From positions 285,008 through 349,007 of the forward strand of contig CAVUYY010000011.1 in the NCBI GenBank assembly GCA_963745775.1: a stretch of DNA of 64,000 nucleotides. Direction: 5' to 3'. Source of the stretch: Gaiellasilicea sp963745775 (lineage in GTDB: Bacteria > Actinomycetota > Thermoleophilia > Gaiellales > Gaiellaceae). The notes below the pieces were generated by a model. That model was not told the DNA's origin. It made no database searches and saw nothing but the letters and a program-made list of their open reading frames with translations. The translations under genes were made by a program, and so were the position numbers. Shown piece after piece: positions 8,118 through 18,177 of this stretch (position 1 is the first letter of the stretch; every line of letters starts with the position of its first letter).

Positions 8118-9072
8118 GCGGCCGTCTGCTCGCCGATCGCCGGAGCGCGCCCGGCCCCGGCCGGAGGGCCGAACTCAGCCGCCGCCTCGGCGAGCGTCGC
8201 GACCGGCCCGACCGCCACCTCCTCGTCGTCGAAGAGCTCGAGCCACTGCTCGAGTGGGCGCGTCGCGAAGATCGCCGCCAGCTCGGCTGCGAGCTCATCC
8301 TGCCGAGAGGCCGTCGAGGTGAAGTCTCGGCGAGCTCCGGCCTGCCGACGACCTCGCAGAGTCGGACGAAGAACTTCGGCTCGAGGGCGCCGACCGTCAG
8401 GTGGCGGCCGTCCGCTGTCTCGTAGACCCGGTAACAGGCGAGCCCGCCCGTCAAGAAGCGAGGAAGCGGATCGCCTCCGCGCCGGTGCGCGACGAGCCGA
8501 TGGGCGCCGTGCGTCATCGAGATCGTCAGGCGCGCACCGTTGCCGGTCCGCTCCCGCTCGAGCAAGGCGGCGAGGATCTCGGCGGTCGCGGCAAGCGCGC
8601 CGGCGGCGAGATCGGCCGGCTGGAGCGGTGGCAGGCAGGGAGCCGTGTCCTCGAGCACGCCGGCCCAACCGAGGTAGTTGAGGTCGTGCCCGACCCGGTC
8701 GGAATGACGGCCGTCGACGCCGAAGCCGGTGATCGAGCAGTAGACGGTTCGCGCCGGCACGTCGTCGGGGCCGATGCCGAGCCGGGCCGCGACGCCCGGG
8801 CGAAAGCCCTCGAGGACGACGTCGGCTCGGGCGCAGAGGGCGCGTGCCAGCTCGGGCTCCGCCTTCAGGTCGCAGGCCACCGATTCCTTGCCGGCGCCGA
8901 GCGCCTCGTCCCACGCGGGAGCCACGTGCCGCATCGGATCGCCCTCGGGCGCCTCCAGCCGGACGACGCGCGCGCCGAGCCGCAGGAGCTCCCGCGAGGC
9001 GTACGCCCCCGGCAGGTATCTGGTCAGATCGACCACGAGCATCGCCCAGAGAGGTTGGAGGGGCGGTTGCAC
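8090..9072 (-). CDS. CaiB/BaiF family III CoA-transferase, one frameshift
   Basis: Family III CoA transferases (formyl-CoA transferase, CaiB, alpha-methylacyl-CoA racemase) move CoA between carboxylic acids or epimerise acyl-CoAs. The N-terminus MLVVDLTRYLPGAYASRELL, LEAPEGDPMRHV, and PADLAAGALAATAEILAALL are diagnostic. Near 8325 the frame breaks: GRPELAE in one frame and DFTSTASRQDEL in the next join if one G is restored. The end (EQTAAWRRELGLS) overlaps the oxidase start by 28 bp. GTG 9072 is taken as the start. It is divergent from the TetR gene and the palindromic operator lies between, so shared control is likely. Confidence 0.88.
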
Positions 9073-9090
9073 CGCCGCCGACGCTAGCAG

Positions 9091-9096
9091 TACCCT
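9091..9096 (+). promoter_or_regulatory. -10 box of the TetR gene, leaderless type
   Basis: TACCCT ends 6 nt before the GTG start at 9103. The operator palindrome begins 10 nt further on, over the start codon. Confidence 0.4.
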
Positions 9097-9102
9097 GCGA
9101 CG

Positions 9103-9705
9103 GTGTTGACTGAGCGTTCAACCGCGCAGGAGGAGAAGCGGCGGCTGATCCTCGAAGCTTCCGTTCGCGTCTTCGCGCGCAAGGGCTACCACACCTCTCG
9201 CGTGGGCGACATCGCGGAGGAGGCCGGGATCGCGCATGGGCTCCTCTACCACTACTTCGCGTCGAAGGAAGAGGTGCTCGAGACCGTCTTCCGCGAGAAC
9301 TGGAGCGAGCTGATCGAGTCGTTCAAGCGCGTCGAAGCCTCGGACGAGCCGGCGCTCGCGCAGCTCGAGGGGATCGCCAAGATCCTGCTTCGCTCGTGGC
9401 GGAACGATCCGGACCTCGTGAGCGTGATGGTGCGGGAGGTGGCGCGGAGCCAGCACCTCCAGGGCCAGGTGGACGAGATCCGCGAGGGCTTCCAGATCAT
9501 CCAGCGGGTGATCGAGCGCGGGCAGGCCGACGGCTCGCTCCGTCCCGAGCTCGACCCGCGCCTCGCGAGCTGGATCTTCTACGGCGGGCTCGAGGAGATC
9601 CTGACCGGCTGGGTGCTCGGTCAGCTCCCCGACGGGGACGACGAGGTCGCGCGCGCCGAGCGGACGATCGTCGAGCTTCTCTGCGGGGGGCTCGCGGCGC
9701 GCTAG
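9103..9705 (+). CDS. TetR-family regulator of acyl-CoA metabolism
   Basis: 200-aa TetR repressor. The N-terminal HTH is clear (KRRLILEASVRVFARKGYHT, VGDIAEEAGIAHGLLYHYFA); the C-terminal ligand-binding part includes FRENWSELIESFKRVEASDE and resembles FadR-type TetR proteins that sense acyl-CoA. The gene is divergent from a CoA transferase. A 16-bp palindrome covers its own start codon, and a nearly identical site precedes the acyl-CoA dehydrogenase/SDR operon at 16.96 kb. The inferred role is autorepression and control of fatty or branched acyl-CoA degradation. The effector is not known. Confidence 0.9.
   Translation: MLTERSTAQEEKRRLILEASVRVFARKGYHTSRVGDIAEEAGIAHGLLYHYFASKEEVLETVFRENWSELIESFKRVEASDEPALAQLEGIAKILLRSWRNDPDLVSVMVREVARSQHLQGQVDEIREGFQIIQRVIERGQADGSLRPELDPRLASWIFYGGLEEILTGWVLGQLPDGDDEVARAERTIVELLCGGLAAR
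9106..9121 (+). promoter_or_regulatory. Predicted TetR operator, copy 1
   Basis: TTGACTGAGCGTTCAA, an imperfect palindrome lying over codons 2-7 of the TetR gene. It matches the site at 16958-16973 at 14 of 16 positions. Binding here would block the TetR gene and possibly the divergent CoA transferase. Confidence 0.7.
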
Positions 9706-10196
9706 CGACAGACACCGACGCTCGGACGGCTGAGCCCGAACGCCCAGAGCCGCTCGCGCAGGATGTAGAACGCGGTACGGCTGCGCGCCCTCTCGATGAC
9801 GAGCGCGTAGTAGCCGTCGCAGTCGAAGCGCGTCAGCGCGCCGTACGTCCCTCGCACCTCCGCGACCCCGGCGCCGAGCTCGAGCCCCTCGCGTGTCCGC
9901 CAGCCGGCCGGCGAGTGGAGAGTGAAGAGCGCCGCCGCACGACCGCCGCGAATCTCGACGCCAACGCCTTCGGGCTCGAACGCGAAGTAGTTGAAGTACC
10001 ACGTCTCCTTCGGGCAGTTCGTGCAGATCCCGTAGGCGCGGCCCCAGGCGCGCTCGACCTGGGCTTTCGTGGCGCCGAGGCGAAGCCCACCGAGGCTTTC
10101 GCCGGGGACGAGCTCGCCCGCCGTCGGCGGCGCCGCGGCAGCCGGCGCGACGGCGAGGGCGAGAATCGCGGTTGCCGTGAGCAAGGCGCGGCGCAC
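9702..10196 (-). CDS. Secreted protein of unknown function
   Basis: 164 aa with a good signal peptide (RRALLTATAILALAVAPAAAA). The mature part begins with GESLGGLRLGATKAQVERAW, a short motif also seen in BamE/SmpA-like beta-sheet domains, and contains CTNCP and a C-terminal Cys. No enzyme motif is visible. It overlaps the TetR stop by 4 bp and is divergent from the cupin gene at 10214. Confidence 0.75.
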   Translation of the reverse strand: MRRALLTATAILALAVAPAAAAPPTAGELVPGESLGGLRLGATKAQVERAWGRAYGICTNCPKETWYFNYFAFEPEGVGVEIRGGRAAALFTLHSPAGWRTREGLELGAGVAEVRGTYGALTRFDCDGYYALVIERARSRTAFYILRERLWAFGLSRPSVGVCR

Positions 10197-10213
10197 GCTG
10201 GAAGGATAGGCCC

Positions 10214-10681
10214 GTGGAGCCCGTCAACCTGTTCACGATCCCGTGCCAGCACGACGAGGGCGACCCGCCGGGCTACGGCCCGGGTTACGCCCGGCTCGCC
10301 GAGCAGCTCGGCTCGGTCAGGCTCGGCGGTACGGTCTACGAGCTGCCGCAAGATCAGTCGATCTGCCCCTATCACTACGAGTACGGCAACGAGGAGTGGC
10401 TGCTCGTCGTCGCGGGCCGGCCGACGCTGCGGACGCCGGCGGGGGAGCGCGCGCTCGAGCCCGGCGACGTCGTCTGCTTCCCCGAAGGGCCGGAAGGCGC
10501 GCACAAGGTTACGAACCGCGGCGAGGAGCTCGTCCGAGTCCTGATGCTCTCCACTCGGCGCAAGCCCGACGTGTCCGTCTACCCGGACAGCAAGAAGATT
10601 GGCGTCTATCCGGGGAACAAGGACGACACGCACCTCTTCGTGCGCGACTCGGCCGTCGACTACTTCGAGGGCGAGCTGTAG
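10214..10681 (+). CDS. Cupin-domain protein
   Basis: 155-aa single-domain cupin. The first cupin motif is YHYEYGNEEWLLVVAGRP and the second PGDVVCFPEGPEGAHKV, giving His/Glu candidates for a metal site. The family includes sugar isomerases, dioxygenases and many non-catalytic binders; nothing here decides between them. GTG start, no signal peptide, frame intact. Confidence 0.85.
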   Translation: MEPVNLFTIPCQHDEGDPPGYGPGYARLAEQLGSVRLGGTVYELPQDQSICPYHYEYGNEEWLLVVAGRPTLRTPAGERALEPGDVVCFPEGPEGAHKVTNRGEELVRVLMLSTRRKPDVSVYPDSKKIGVYPGNKDDTHLFVRDSAVDYFEGEL

Positions 10682-10780
10682 CCGAACGCCTCCGGCTCGG
10701 CCGGCAGGGCGCGAAAATACGGTAATTCCACTGCTGTTCCGGCTGCGTGTCCCCTCTAGCGTGACGCGAAAGGAGGCAGC

Positions 10781-11257
10781 ATGAAGAAGCTCGTGTTCGT
10801 GTTCTTGGGTGGGCTCTTGGCGATCGCTGGGGCGGCGCTGGCCACTCCCGGTATTGGAGTGCTGTCGGCGCCGGTACAGGCTCGCGGCACGCTTGCTGAC
10901 GAGCTGAACGTGCATTCGGACGCCGGCATCAAGCTGAAGACGAAGGGGGCGGTGGACGTCGTCACGCAGTCGATCTCGATCGCGCCGGGCGGCACGACGG
11001 GGTGGCACAGCCATCCGGGGCCGGTATTCGTGACGATCAAGTCGGGTGAGATGACGATCTACTACGCGGGCGACGGCTGCCGGGGCACCAAGTACGGCCC
11101 TGGTCAGACCTTCCTCGACCGCGGCGACGAGTTCGTCCACACGGCGCGCAACGAGGGCCCCGTGAACCTCGACTTCTGGGCGACCTACCTCGTTCCGGGT
11201 GCGGCGGGATCGCCGTTCCGGCTCGACGCGCCCACGCAGGACAACTGCGGTTTCTGA
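10781..11257 (+). CDS. Exported cupin protein
   Basis: 158 aa with a signal peptide (MKKLVFVFLGGLLAIAGAA) and one cupin fold: GGTTGWHSHPGPVFVTIKSG and GDEFVHTARNEGP carry the usual histidines. A strong Shine-Dalgarno sequence (AAAGGAGG) precedes ATG 10781. A C-terminal Cys (DNCGF) and an internal Cys (GDGCRG) could form a disulphide outside the cell. Function unknown. Confidence 0.85.
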   Translation: MKKLVFVFLGGLLAIAGAALATPGIGVLSAPVQARGTLADELNVHSDAGIKLKTKGAVDVVTQSISIAPGGTTGWHSHPGPVFVTIKSGEMTIYYAGDGCRGTKYGPGQTFLDRGDEFVHTARNEGPVNLDFWATYLVPGAAGSPFRLDAPTQDNCGF

Positions 11258-11264
11258 GCCGCAA

Positions 11265-11294
11265 CGGGCGGCGGGGTCGTAACCTCGCCGCCCG
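11265..11294 (+). terminator. Hairpin after the exported cupin gene
   Basis: Perfect 9-bp stem CGGGCGGCG/CGCCGCCCG with a 12-nt loop, 8 nt after the stop codon. No T-run follows, so termination is only likely. Confidence 0.45.
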
Positions 11295-11314
11295 GCTCCT
11301 ACACTCGGTCTGAC

Positions 11315-14188
11315 GTGGTGGGCGACATCGTAGGACGCGAGACGAGTCTCTCCGAGCTCGCTGAGCTCGTCGAAGAGGCGGTCTCCGGCCGCGGCAGTCT
11401 CGTTCTGCTCGCAGGGGAGGCGGGGGTCGGCAAGACGCGGCTTGCGCTGCACGCGCTCGACGATCCTCGAGCACTGCTGCTCCGCGGGGCCGCGGAGGAC
11501 GGCCCGACAGCGCCCTACGGGCCCATCGTCGAGGTGCTCAGGGGCGCCTTCCGTTCGCGGCCGCAGGCGATCGACCGTCTCGGCAGGTTGATGCCGCACC
11601 TGGCCGTTCTATTGCCTGAGCTCGGGCCGGCACCGCCGGACGGCGACCGAGCGACGCTCGTGGAGGCGATCCGCTCCGCCTTCGACGCGGTCGCCGCCGG
11701 GAGTCCCGTGTTCGTGCTGCTCGACGATCTGCATTGGGCGGACGCCGCCACCGTCGAGCTCCTCACGGCGCTGGCGGACGTCGCCGAGACGCGGTCGCTG
11801 CTCTTCGTCGGGACATACAGGACGGACGACTTGCAGCGAGGCCACCCGCTGCGTCGGGCCCGGACGGAGCTGCGGCGAGCCCGCCGCCTGCGCGAGCTCT
11901 CAATCGAACCACTGGACGAGCACGCGACGCGACTCCTGGCCGCCGAGGTTCTCGGCGGACCCGTCGCGCCGGCTTTGGCAGCCGCGATCTGGCACCGCTC
12001 GCAGGGCATGCCGTTCTTCGTCGAGGAGCTCGGTGCGACGCTGCTCTCGGGCGACAGGCTCGTCGCCGTCGAGAACGTGCTCGAGCTCGCGTCCCACGCG
12101 GACGTCCCGCTGCCAGACACCGTGCGGGATGCGGTGCTCGCCCGCATCGACGGGATTCCGGATGCGGCGCGTGCCGTCCTCGAGGCGGCCGCGGTTGTCG
12201 GCTCGGCCGCCGAGCTGCGCCTGCTGGTCGAGCTCGCCGGCGCCGAGGGACTCGACGCCGCGCTCGCGAGCGGTCTCCTCGTCGAGCAAGTGAACGGTCG
12301 TACGGCGTTCCGGCACGCACTCGCGCGCGAAGCGGTGCATGCCGAGATTCCGTGGAGCCGGCGGCAGGAGTTGCACGCGCGGTTGTGCGACCTGCTCGAG
12401 GCGGCGAGCGCAGAGCCGGAGCTGGTCGCGGCAGAGGCCCTTGCGGCCGGCCAGCGCGAGCGAGCGGTACCGTTCCTGCTGGCCGCCGCCGAGCGGTTCT
12501 GCGCCTTGCACGCCTACCGCGATGCCGCCGGGGCGGCGCGCCAGGCGCTCGAGCTCTGGACGGCCGAGGCCGACGACCCGATACGGCTCGAGACCCTCGC
12601 GCGGCTCGGCCGGTGCCTGCAGCTGGCCGGTGACGTGCGGCAATCCGTTCCCGTGTGGCGCGAGGTCGTCGACCGCTGCACGCGGCTCGGCGATCTCCGC
12701 GGCTGTGCGAAGGCGCACCGCCAGCTCGGCGAGGCGCTCGACACGCTCGGTCGCGGCGCGGATGCGTATGCCTCGCTGATTGCGGCCGCCGATCTGTTCG
12801 CCGAGCTCGGCGACACGGCTGATGCGGCCCGGGCGCGCATCTGGGCCGCGGGGGCGGCTCGAGTACTCCGAGACCACGCCGCCGCAGCGGCCCTGCTCAG
12901 GCAGGCACAGGAGGAGGCACGCTCGTGCGCCGACGAGGAGCTGCGCCTGACCGCGCAGGCGCTCGAGGGCCACGCGCTGGCGACGCAGGGCAACACCGAG
13001 GACGGCCTGATGCTCGCGAGGCAGGCACTCGGGGAGGCGCTCGCCGGCTCGTTCGCCGAGGCGGCCTCGGAGGCGTACTGGGCGCTCGCCGCGATACTGC
13101 TCAACTCAGGTGATGCCGACGCTGCCCGCTCGACGCTCGAAGAGGCGATCGAGTACTGCGAGACGAGCGGACAAGAGGCAACGCGACAGTTCTGCGTCGG
13201 CTGTCTTGCGCTGGTCCTGTGGAAGAGCGGCGAGTGGGACCGCACCGTCGACCTGTGCCGCGACGTGTACGCCGTGCCCGACGCGCTCGGCTTCTCGCAC
13301 GGCCACGCAGCGGTCGCCTGGGGGTGTGTCGAGGCGGCGCGCGGGCGGGCTCGACAGGCGCTACCGCTGCTCGCCGAGGCCGTGCACTTCCAGTCCGCCG
13401 CGGGCAAGCCCGGCGGCCGGGAGAGTGCGGCGGCGTTCGGCCGCCTGGAGGCAGAGCGCGGAGACGTCGATGCCGCGACGGATCGCTGCCGGCGCCTGTT
13501 CGAGATTCTCCCCGACTTTCCAGACGCGAGCTTCGTCGCGCCGCTGCGCTGGGCTGCCTCGCACCTCGCGACTCAGGGCGACGCCACCGCGACCGCGGCG
13601 TGCGGTGAAGCGATCGCTCGGATCGGTGCGAACTATCCCAATGTCGAGGCGCGTGCGGCGCTCGCCGCGACGCTAGGCGAGTCGGCGCTGCTTGCAGGCG
13701 ACGCCGAGCGTGCAGTCGAGTACTTCACGCATGCCGTCGCGCTGTACGGCGAGATCGAGACGCCGTTCGAGCGATCCGAGACGCTCGTGCGCGCGGCCGC
13801 CGCTTCCGTCGCAGCGGGTGAGCGCGACGCCGCGGTGCAGCAGCTCGTGGACGCCTACCGCACGGCGCGCAGGTTAGGGGCACGGCCGCTCGCGCGACGT
13901 GCCGTCACGGCACTCGACGCGCTCGGCGAGCGTGTGGACGAGCGTCTCGGACAGCGCGGCCGAGCTGATCTTCGTCACGAGGGCCTCACACGGCGCGAGC
14001 TCGAGGTGCTTCGCCACGTCGCCGTCGGCCGGACGAACCGTGAGATCGCCGAGGAGCTCTTCCTCAGTGTCCGCACGGTGGAGATGCACGTCCGGAACGC
14101 GCTGGGGAAGCTGGGCTGCCGCACACGCACGCAGGCGGCGACACGCGCGATCGAGCTCGGCCTCATTCAGACGAGCGCAGCGCTCTAG
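11315..14188 (+). CDS. LuxR-family ATPase regulator (LAL/MalT type)
   Basis: 957-aa large ATP-binding LuxR regulator. The N-terminus holds an AAA-type ATPase: VGRETSL, P-loop LAGEAGVGKTRLALHA (about residues 32-47) and Walker B VFVLLDDLHWADA. The middle is a long helical, TPR-like array. The last 70 residues are a LuxR HTH (LTRRELEVLRHVAVGRTNRE, IAEELFLSVRTVEMHVRNAL). Such proteins bind an inducer and ATP, oligomerise and activate transcription. Targets are unknown. TACACT at 11300-11305 lies 9 nt before GTG 11315. Despite its length the frame is intact. Confidence 0.93.
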   Translation: MVGDIVGRETSLSELAELVEEAVSGRGSLVLLAGEAGVGKTRLALHALDDPRALLLRGAAEDGPTAPYGPIVEVLRGAFRSRPQAIDRLGRLMPHLAVLLPELGPAPPDGDRATLVEAIRSAFDAVAAGSPVFVLLDDLHWADAATVELLTALADVAETRSLLFVGTYRTDDLQRGHPLRRARTELRRARRLRELSIEPLDEHATRLLAAEVLGGPVAPALAAAIWHRSQGMPFFVEELGATLLSGDRLVAVENVLELASHADVPLPDTVRDAVLARIDGIPDAARAVLEAAAVVGSAAELRLLVELAGAEGLDAALASGLLVEQVNGRTAFRHALAREAVHAEIPWSRRQELHARLCDLLEAASAEPELVAAEALAAGQRERAVPFLLAAAERFCALHAYRDAAGAARQALELWTAEADDPIRLETLARLGRCLQLAGDVRQSVPVWREVVDRCTRLGDLRGCAKAHRQLGEALDTLGRGADAYASLIAAADLFAELGDTADAARARIWAAGAARVLRDHAAAAALLRQAQEEARSCADEELRLTAQALEGHALATQGNTEDGLMLARQALGEALAGSFAEAASEAYWALAAILLNSGDADAARSTLEEAIEYCETSGQEATRQFCVGCLALVLWKSGEWDRTVDLCRDVYAVPDALGFSHGHAAVAWGCVEAARGRARQALPLLAEAVHFQSAAGKPGGRESAAAFGRLEAERGDVDAATDRCRRLFEILPDFPDASFVAPLRWAASHLATQGDATATAACGEAIARIGANYPNVEARAALAATLGESALLAGDAERAVEYFTHAVALYGEIETPFERSETLVRAAAASVAAGERDAAVQQLVDAYRTARRLGARPLARRAVTALDALGERVDERLGQRGRADLRHEGLTRRELEVLRHVAVGRTNREIAEELFLSVRTVEMHVRNALGKLGCRTRTQAATRAIELGLIQTSAAL

Positions 14189-15374
14189 CGGAAGGCGTTC
14201 TCGCCGGTCAGCGCCTGGCCGACGACGAGCGTATGCACCTCGTGCGTTCCCTCGTAGGTGAGCACCGACTCGAGGTTGTTCTGGTGGCGGATCACCGGAT
14301 ATTCGAGCGTGACGCCGTTCGCGCCGAGGATCGTGCGGGCGCTGCGGGCGACCTCGATCGCGCCGCGGACGTTGCCCATCTTCCCGAGCGAGACGTGTTC
14401 CTGGCGGAGCGTCCCGTCGTCCTTCATCCGGCCGATGTGGAGGGCGACGAGCGCGCCGCGGTTGAGCTCGAGCGCCATCTCGGCGAGCTTCTGCTGGGTG
14501 AGCTGGTAGGCCGAGATCGGCTTGTCGAAGACGATCCGCTCCTTCGCGTAGTCGAGCGCCGCCTCGAAGCAGGCCCGGCCGGCGCCGACTGCGCCCCAGA
14601 CGATCCCGTAGCGCGCCTCGTTCAGGCAGGAGAGGGGGCCGCGCAAGGTGCTGACCTCCGGAAAGATGTTCTCGTCGGGCACGCGCACGTCCTGGAGCAC
14701 GAGCTCCGAGGTGACGGACGCTCGCAGCGAGAGCTTCTTGTGGATCTCCGGCGCCGTGAAGCCCGGGCGTCCCCTTCTCGACGAGGAAGCCGCGGATCGC
14801 GCCGTCGTCCGTGCGCGCCCAGACGGTCGCGACGTCGGCGATCGTCCCGTTCGTGATCCACATCTTGGCGCCGTTCAGGATCCAGTCTGAGCCGTCACGG
14901 CGGGCGTGGGTGCGCATCGAGCCAGGGTCGGAGCCCGCGTCGGGCTCGGTGAGGCCGAAGCAGCCAATCGCCTCGCCGGTGTGCATCGCGGGCAGCCAGC
15001 GCTGCTTCTGCTCCTCGGAGCCCCAGCGCCAGATCGAGAACATCGCGAGCGAGCCCTGGACGGAGACCGCGCTGCGAACGCCCGAGTCGCCCGCCTCGAG
15101 CTCGAGGCAGGCGAGGCCGTACGCAACGGCGCTCGCGCCCGGGAGGCCGTAGCCCTCGAGGTGCATTCCGAAGAGGCCGAGCTTGCCGAGCTCGGCGATC
15201 AGCTCGCGCGGCAGGATCCCCTGCTCGAACCAGTCGCCGATCTCGGGGAGGACGCTGCTCCCGCACGAACTGGCGCACGGTGTCCCGGATCGCCCGCTCC
15301 TCGTCGTCGAGCAGCGCGTCGAGGGCGAGGAAGTCGAGCGGGTCGAGCGCAGTCTGCGTGTCGGCGACGGCCAT
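14185..15374 (-). CDS. Acyl-CoA dehydrogenase, glutaryl-CoA dehydrogenase-like, two frameshifts
   Basis: FAD-dependent acyl-CoA dehydrogenase. After joining frames near 15263 and 14766 the protein reads from MAVADTQTALDPLDFLALDA through CFGLTEPDAGSDPGSM (FAD/substrate loop) and WITNGTIADVATVW to YEGTHEVHTLVVGQALTG. The last segment, with the catalytic Glu in YEGT, is typical of glutaryl-CoA dehydrogenases, which also decarboxylate; that subclass is likely but not certain. Each break can be repaired by one base (an extra C near 15263; GGG for GG near 14766). ATG 15374 or 15383 could be the start. The twin inverted repeats lie just upstream. Confidence 0.87.
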
Positions 15375-15396
15375 CCCGCGCATCGTAGAGAAACGA

Positions 15397-15423
15397 GAGC
15401 TTGTGTTGAAACAACACAAGCTC
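15397..15423. repeat. Inverted repeat 1 (CTTGTGTTG core)
   Basis: Perfect 12-bp dyad GAGCTTGTGTTG-AAA-CAACACAAGCTC in the gap between the divergent dehydrogenase and alkB genes. The inner 9 bp of each arm are shared with a second dyad 81 bp away. Possible twin operator or small palindromic repeat element. Confidence 0.85.
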
Positions 15424-15468
15424 TTCGTCTCACGGCGCGGTTTGGCTCAACCACGCGGCTCGCTCGAC

Positions 15469-15510
15469 GCGGAGAGAACGCTTGTGTTGGAGCAACACAA
15501 GCGTCTCCGC
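15469..15510. repeat. Inverted repeat 2 (CTTGTGTTG core)
   Basis: ACGCTTGTGTTG-GAG-CAACACAAGCGT (15478-15504), extended by GCGGAGA/TCTCCGC with a short bulge to about 18 bp. It ends 23 bp before the GTG of alkB, so a protein bound here could control that gene. Confidence 0.85.
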
Positions 15511-15532
15511 TCTCGGCGGGCACACTGGCCTC

Positions 15533-16074
15533 GTGGCAACGGAGGCACCGAGCGGGCTCGTGCTCGAGCCGGAACTGATCGACGAGGCGGAGGAGCGACG
15601 GCTGCTCGACGGATTCGCTGCGCTCGATTTCCAGCCCGTCGTGATCCGCGGGCAGACGTCGCTGCGCACGGCGGCGCACTTCGGGCTCCGGTACGGCTAC
15701 GAGAACCGGCGCCTGACTCCCGGCGATCCGCTGCCGCCGCTGCTCGAGCCGCTGCGCCGGCGGGCGGCCGAGCTGGCCGGGGTCGAGCCGGAGCGCTGGT
15801 CCAGGCGCTCGTCCAGCGCTACCCGACGGGCGCGACGATCGGCTGGCACCGCGACTCGCCGCCGTTCGACCGGATCGTCGGGATCTCGCTCCTCGGCAGC
15901 GCCCGCCTCCGCTTCCGGCGCGGGGAGGTGCGGAGCTGGGAGACGTGGTCGGTGGAGACGACGCCTCGCTCGGCGTACGTCCTCGCCGGCGAGGCGCGCA
16001 CCGACTGGCAGCACTCGATCCCGCCGGCGAAGGAGCTCCGCTACTCGGTCACCTTCAGGGATCTGCGCTCGTGA
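15533..16074 (+). CDS. alkB: AlkB-like 2-oxoglutarate dioxygenase, one frameshift
   Basis: Fe(II)/2-oxoglutarate DNA dealkylase family; removes alkyl groups oxidatively from damaged bases. The first part (GLVLEPELIDEAEERRLLDG, TSLRTAAHFGLRYGYENRRL) joins the second (ALVQRYPTGATIGWHRDSPP) if one C is restored at about 15800. The HxD iron motif is WHRD, the distal His lies in DWQHSIPP and the 2OG Arg in LRYSVTFRDL. Length about 180 aa, as in actinobacterial AlkB homologues. The stop overlaps the next start (GTGA). Confidence 0.88.
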
Positions 16075-16950
16075 TCGCGGCGCTTTCGTCGGCGCTCGCG
16101 CTGCTCCTCTCCGGCTCGCCGGAGGCCGAGGTCGCGGCGATGACACCGATCGAGAAGGCGCACGCGGTCGTAGTCGCCGGCATGCCGGCGCCCGCGGGAT
16201 TCGCCGGCGTGCTCGTTCGACAGTGGACGACGGACGTGCCGCGGCCGCGCGGCGCGCTCATCGTTCGCCGACCAGGAGGGCGGGCTCGTGAAGACGTTCG
16301 CCGCGCTCCCGCCGTTTCGGGCTGCGTCGAGCTACCGGAGCTCCGCGGAGGCGTTCGCCGCCGGTCGCGACACCGCAGCAGCGCTTCGCCGCGCCGGCGT
16401 CCACGCCGACTTCGCGCCGGTGCTCGATCTTCCCGACGGCCCGCTCGGTTCGCGCCACTTCGCTCGGCCGGAGTTCGGCGTCGCCTTCGCGCGAGGGCTC
16501 GGCAAGGCCGCCTGCGTCAAGCACTTTCCCGGCCTCGGCTCGACGCCGAAGTCGACCGACGAGGCTCGGGTCTACGGCGTCCTCCGAGCGCAGGATCTCG
16601 CACCCTTCCGTGCCTCGATCCGAGCCGGCGTGCCGTGCGTGATGGTCTCGCACGCGATCTATCCACGACTCGGCCTCCGTCGCGCCTCGCTCGAGCCGGC
16701 GACGTACCGATTGCTGCGGAGCCTCGGCTTCCGCGGGGTCGCGATCACCGACTCGCTCGGGATCCTCGGGAGCCCGTACGCGCCGTACTGGGCGCGCCTG
16801 GCGATCGAGGCCGGCGCCGACCTCGTCCTGACGACGAGCGCGCGCGACGCGGAGCGGATGGCGACGGCGCTCCTGCCGCTCGCCCGCTCCGGCGCGCTCG
16901 ACGCGAAGCTCGTCCGGATCGCGCGGTATCGCCGTTCGCTCGGAGGGTGA
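16071..16950 (+). CDS. Glycoside hydrolase family 3 N-domain (NagZ-like), one frameshift
   Basis: Family 3 N-terminal barrel without a C-terminal domain, like beta-N-acetylhexosaminidases of cell-wall recycling. The N-terminus MIAALSSALALLLSGSP is hydrophobic and may be a signal or lipid anchor. One extra base near 16263 splits GALI from FADQEGGLVKTFAALPP; after that ADFAPVLDLPDGPLGSRHF, KHFPGLGSTPKSTDE (the KHFPG signature) and GVAITDSLGILG (nucleophile Asp) follow in order. Probably exported and acting on peptidoglycan sugars; the substrate is inferred. Confidence 0.85.
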
Positions 16951-16957
16951 TAGGATG

Positions 16958-16973
16958 TTGACTGACTGTTCAA
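16958..16973 (+). promoter_or_regulatory. Predicted TetR operator, copy 2
   Basis: TTGACTGACTGTTCAA, 22 bp before the ATG of the acyl-CoA dehydrogenase. It differs at two positions from the palindrome over the TetR start codon (9106-9121), so the same regulator probably controls this operon. Confidence 0.7.
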
Positions 16974-16995
16974 TCGACGAGCGCGGGAGGCGGGC

Positions 16996-18176
<1,181 letters not shown>

Positions 18177-18177
<1 letters not shown>

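Noticed and set aside
6406..9072. A very long open minus-strand frame covering two opposite genes
   Set aside because: In this GC-rich DNA antisense frames stay open by chance; only its first part (CoA transferase) has protein character.
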